Shown: positions 61,082 to 64,000 of the stretch, piece by piece
How positions within the stretch are numbered: the first letter of the stretch is position 1
Layout of the letters: each line of letters opens with the position of its first letter
Origin: Amborella trichopoda
Taxonomy: Eukaryota > Streptophyta > Magnoliopsida > Amborellales > Amborellaceae
Length of the DNA stretch: 64,000 nucleotides
Assembly (NCBI RefSeq): GCF_000471905.2
Contig: NW_006496932.1
Location: 354,708-418,707 of the forward strand
Direction: 5' to 3'
The notes under the pieces: model-generated
Databases searched by the model: none
Seen by the model: the letters and a program-made list of their open reading frames with translations, nothing else
What the model was told of the DNA's origin: nothing
Made by a program: the position numbers and the translations under genes

Positions 61082-62504
61082 CTGAGGAGAAAAAAAATGA
61101 ACTATATAGATATATGGATGGCCAAGTCGCATAATCAAATTTTAATTGACTGCTTTAAATGCATTGAAGGCCCACTGCATTACCTTAGGAACCAAAACAC
61201 AGAGAAGAAAAGAAGATGATCCATTAAATATTTGATTCCTCGTGGGATAGACAATAGATAAAGTTATTCTTGAAGAACAAACATAGACTAAATATTCTAG
61301 TAAACGCAAGCTTAAGTATACATGTTAGTCCTTATGCACTTAAGGAAACAACATAGACTCAATATTCCAGTAAACGCAAGCTTATGTATACATGTAGGTC
61401 CTTGTGCACTTCAAGAAACAACATAGAAATGTAACTACAAAGGCTTCAAGCAAATGCGATTGGAATAGCCGCATATTTTATCATAGACCAATATAGTTTT
61501 CTTGGATAATTCTAACTTGGAGGAATGATCATTGAGAAACCAAATTCAGCACTGATAGAAATATTAGCAGGATAAGCCAGAATTATTAAATTGTTCACTT
61601 CGGTCAAATAAATGAACATCAGAGTTGTTTGTAACTTTGTATGGAAATCCAAGAAGGAAAAATATGAGACCTACCCTCTCAAATTTCTCGCACGAACTAA
61701 GAAAACTTAGTCTTAAAAAATCTTTCAAAGCTCAACCTTCAAAGAAATTGGCTTTTTATCCTCAATTCCTAATTCAAGGAGGATTAGTCTTGTGATCTCT
61801 CCTCTATACATCGTCAGCTGTGCTGGTTAGACTTCACTAAAAACCTTAAATAAATTTTTTTAAAATTTTTGTATGAAACAAAAGAGAAAAATTATGAAAT
61901 ATCTAACTATGGAAGAAAAATAATGAACATTGCTTAAACAGAGAAACTAATGAATAAAATAAAAGAGTTTTAGAGAAAGGAAAAGAGGATAGAATTTTTC
62001 ACCAAAAAAAAAGGTACTAAATTAAAGAGGAACAAATCTACACCTTAAAGAGGACGGGCCCTAGGCAGAGGTGGTCAAGGTGGTAGGTGCAACAGCATGT
62101 TGTTTAGAGTTACATTCTCACCAAGTCCCAAGTTAACATTCAAGATATCAACTTTAAAAGGGAATAAAACTTTAAAGAAGATATCAAAAATAGAAGGGAA
62201 TAAAGAAACAAAACTCTACGCTAAAATGAAACGAGGAAAAGAACATAAAATAAAAGAGAGAAAATCACCTAGCTAGGCCCATAGGCCTAGCACCTGACAT
62301 TGGGGCCATAGATCAGATTAATGGATTATATATTGGTCTTCTCCAAGACTCCACAACTTGAAGGAAGCTTGGATTAAAGCTTCAATATTGAAGGATCTAT
62401 CAGGAGCTTGAAATATTGCAGGAAGGGATCCAGGAATAATGGGGCTTTAGGTCAGGGTTTCCTTCTCTTCCCTGCACTTCAGAAGCTTCTCTACATCTTT
62501 AAAG
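61082..62504 (-). other. PATROL1-like intron (5' side of the first exon in the window)
   Basis: Intron sequence. 61280-61345 and 61350-61420 are a ~68-bp direct repeat (ACATAGACT-AATATTC-AGTA, AACGCAAGCTTA-GTATACATG). I found no further upstream exon of the gene here. Confidence 0.55.
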
Positions 62505-64000
62505 GCCCTTTCTTTTTGATAAGTTGGCAGGGGTTTGCACATTAAGCCCATCCATTGCAGTAATTTTTATGAAAAGCTTACATTGTAAAATACGATATTT
62601 ACAATCCCACTAAAAGTTACTCAATATCACTCAATGGACATAATGACCGCAGTACATTTGCTCATATCACTCAAGGTATTTCTCATCTTTCATATATGAT
62701 TGTTTCTCTGAATTCTTTGAAGGGATTAACTTTTCTTTTAGGATGCTATTTCAAATTTTCCAGGTCACTTCCCTTATTATCCTTTGTATGGTATGATGAT
62801 GAACATCTTCACTTACCCACTGATTTCTTTCTTGCCATATAACCCAAATTAGCGTGGGGAGAGTGGTGTTCCAAAGCTTGCAAGGAATTGTATTTTGAAC
62901 TTCTTTTGGGACCAATTTGTTAGGAGACTTTGGATTTTAGAGCCGACTATAGCTTCAATGTTGAATCTCCTAGTGATCACTTTCCGATTCTCATCCACAA
63001 AGGCACAAGTGATGAAGTGATCATGATCTTCGATCTCGACTTTACATAGGGGTGCATGAGTGCATCTTTTACAACCTCTTTTTGTAGTGCAATGGAGGTT
63101 GGTAACCTCTTTTGATAAGCTACCCAAACAAACCATGAGACCCCAGGGTGCATGGGTTTCTTCCATTCCGTCTCAAGTATTTTAGTTTTGGCACCATGTT
63201 TTCCAATAATTTGACAAGCACATTTTGAGATAATTTCTCCATGTTCATTACAGATACCCATTTGAGCATATTGTGAACCCCTCTTTGTAGATAAGTAACA
63301 TTTTCTAATATTAGCTCAAGGCAACAATCCCTTCCTTTTTACAGGGATGGGGAGCAACCATGCATTTCTATCCCAAAATTGGCAGATGCTTAAAGATCCT
63401 CCAAGGCCCAAGTCCCTTAGGATTTCTATCCTGTACAAGTCATGCTAAGATGCCTCACTAAGCCATGGACCAAACCAGAAATCAATTTTAGAGCCAACCC
63501 TTGTGATCCATAGACTATTTCTTTTGATTAGTAGGAGTGTTTCTCATATTCCTTTCCATGCCCAAGACTCGTTCACCACTATTCCAGAGATCCATATGCT
63601 CCAAAGATATTTTCTTCCCATTGTTTGTGCCCATATAGATTGGGTTTTACTAGACAATTACCATCTAGTAACTACAAGTCCATATCCTTAATGCTTTTGA
63701 TTCCAGGTCCACCTTCACCCTTCGGTTTACATATGGTGCTTCATTTAGTTAGGTTTGGGTACATTTGGTCTTGGTTATTACCACAAAGGAAGTTCCTTTG
63801 GAGCTTCTTTAGAGTGTATATCGTGCTAGATGGATGTTTGAAAACACATCCCCAATGACTTGGAATAGGGTGAAGGCATGATGTACGCAAGGTGAGTCTT
63901 CCTTAATAGCATTGGATTTTGAGTTTCCATGCTTGAGTTTAGGATATGGTTTTATCAATAATAGATCGGCAAAGTTTAGGGGTTATTCTGCATTGGATGA
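62505..64000 (-). mobile_element. L1-type LINE, 3' part, running off the window
   Basis: On the minus strand, from 64000: RT C-terminal region (KLQRNFLCGNNQDQMYPNLT, KPKGEGGPGIKSIKDMDL), GSKIDFWFGPWLSE at about 63500, the zf-RVT domain (WFVWVAYQKRLPT, CKRCTHAPLCKVEIEDHDHF) at about 63150-62990, and the terminal LIWVIWQERNQWV at about 62855-62815. It ends in an A-rich CTTATCAAAAAGAAA near 62520. Several frameshifts and stops are present. It lies in the sense orientation in the PATROL1-like intron. Its 5' part is outside the window. Confidence 0.8.

Overview
The window looks like nuclear DNA of a flowering plant with a large, repeat-rich genome. It is AT-rich, its introns reach about 9 kb, it is full of LINE, MITE, SINE and LTR-element relics and GA/CT-rich minisatellites, and its three genes are plant families with canonical GT-AG introns. 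The species cannot be read from the sequence; a magnoliid or early-branching eudicot is only a guess.

All three host genes are on the minus strand. (1) 15743-20872 is a MAP70 microtubule-associated protein gene with ten recognisable coding exons. Every exon joins in phase, but one base is missing in exon 5. (2) 28441-41520 is a complete seven-exon gene for a CYP22/PPIH-type spliceosomal cyclophilin (185 aa). It is spread over 13 kb, with a 24-base exon and an intron of about 9 kb. (3) 45657-61081 is the 3' part (11 exons, about 407 codons) of a PATROL1-like MUN-domain (DUF810) gene whose 5' end lies beyond 64000. The three products act in different processes (cortical microtubules, U4/U6 snRNP, membrane traffic), and nothing suggests joint function.

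Layout: 1-4092 holds LTR-retroelement fossils, including an LTR end with a hairpin repeat array, a Ty1/copia gag region and a probable copia LTR. 4093-15742 is intergenic, with a tandem repeat, GA-rich DNA, a decayed RTE LINE (about 9215-11130) and several RTE 3' tails. 15743-20872 is MAP70. 20873-28440 is intergenic, rich in GA minisatellites, with a tRNA-like SINE head pair, a long inverted-repeat element (about 22180-23557) and a TIR element with a perfect internal 84-bp duplication. 28441-41520 is CYP22. 41521-45656 is intergenic, with several MITEs and a larger hAT-like element. 45657-64000 is the PATROL1-like gene with LINEs and a hAT MITE in its introns.

The most interesting object is at 34033-36608, inside CYP22 intron 3. 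It is a 2.58-kb element bounded by a 9-bp direct repeat (TAAATTTAT), with inverted repeats of about 150-170 bp starting GGGAAAATATCTCC. It carries about two thirds of an acetolactate synthase (ALS/AHAS) gene, transit peptide included. That ALS fragment is itself interrupted by a 393-bp hAT-type MITE with an 8-bp target duplication. This is the structure expected of a Pack-MULE, a transposon that captured a host gene. A second inverted-repeat element at 22.2-23.6 kb shares the terminal sequence.
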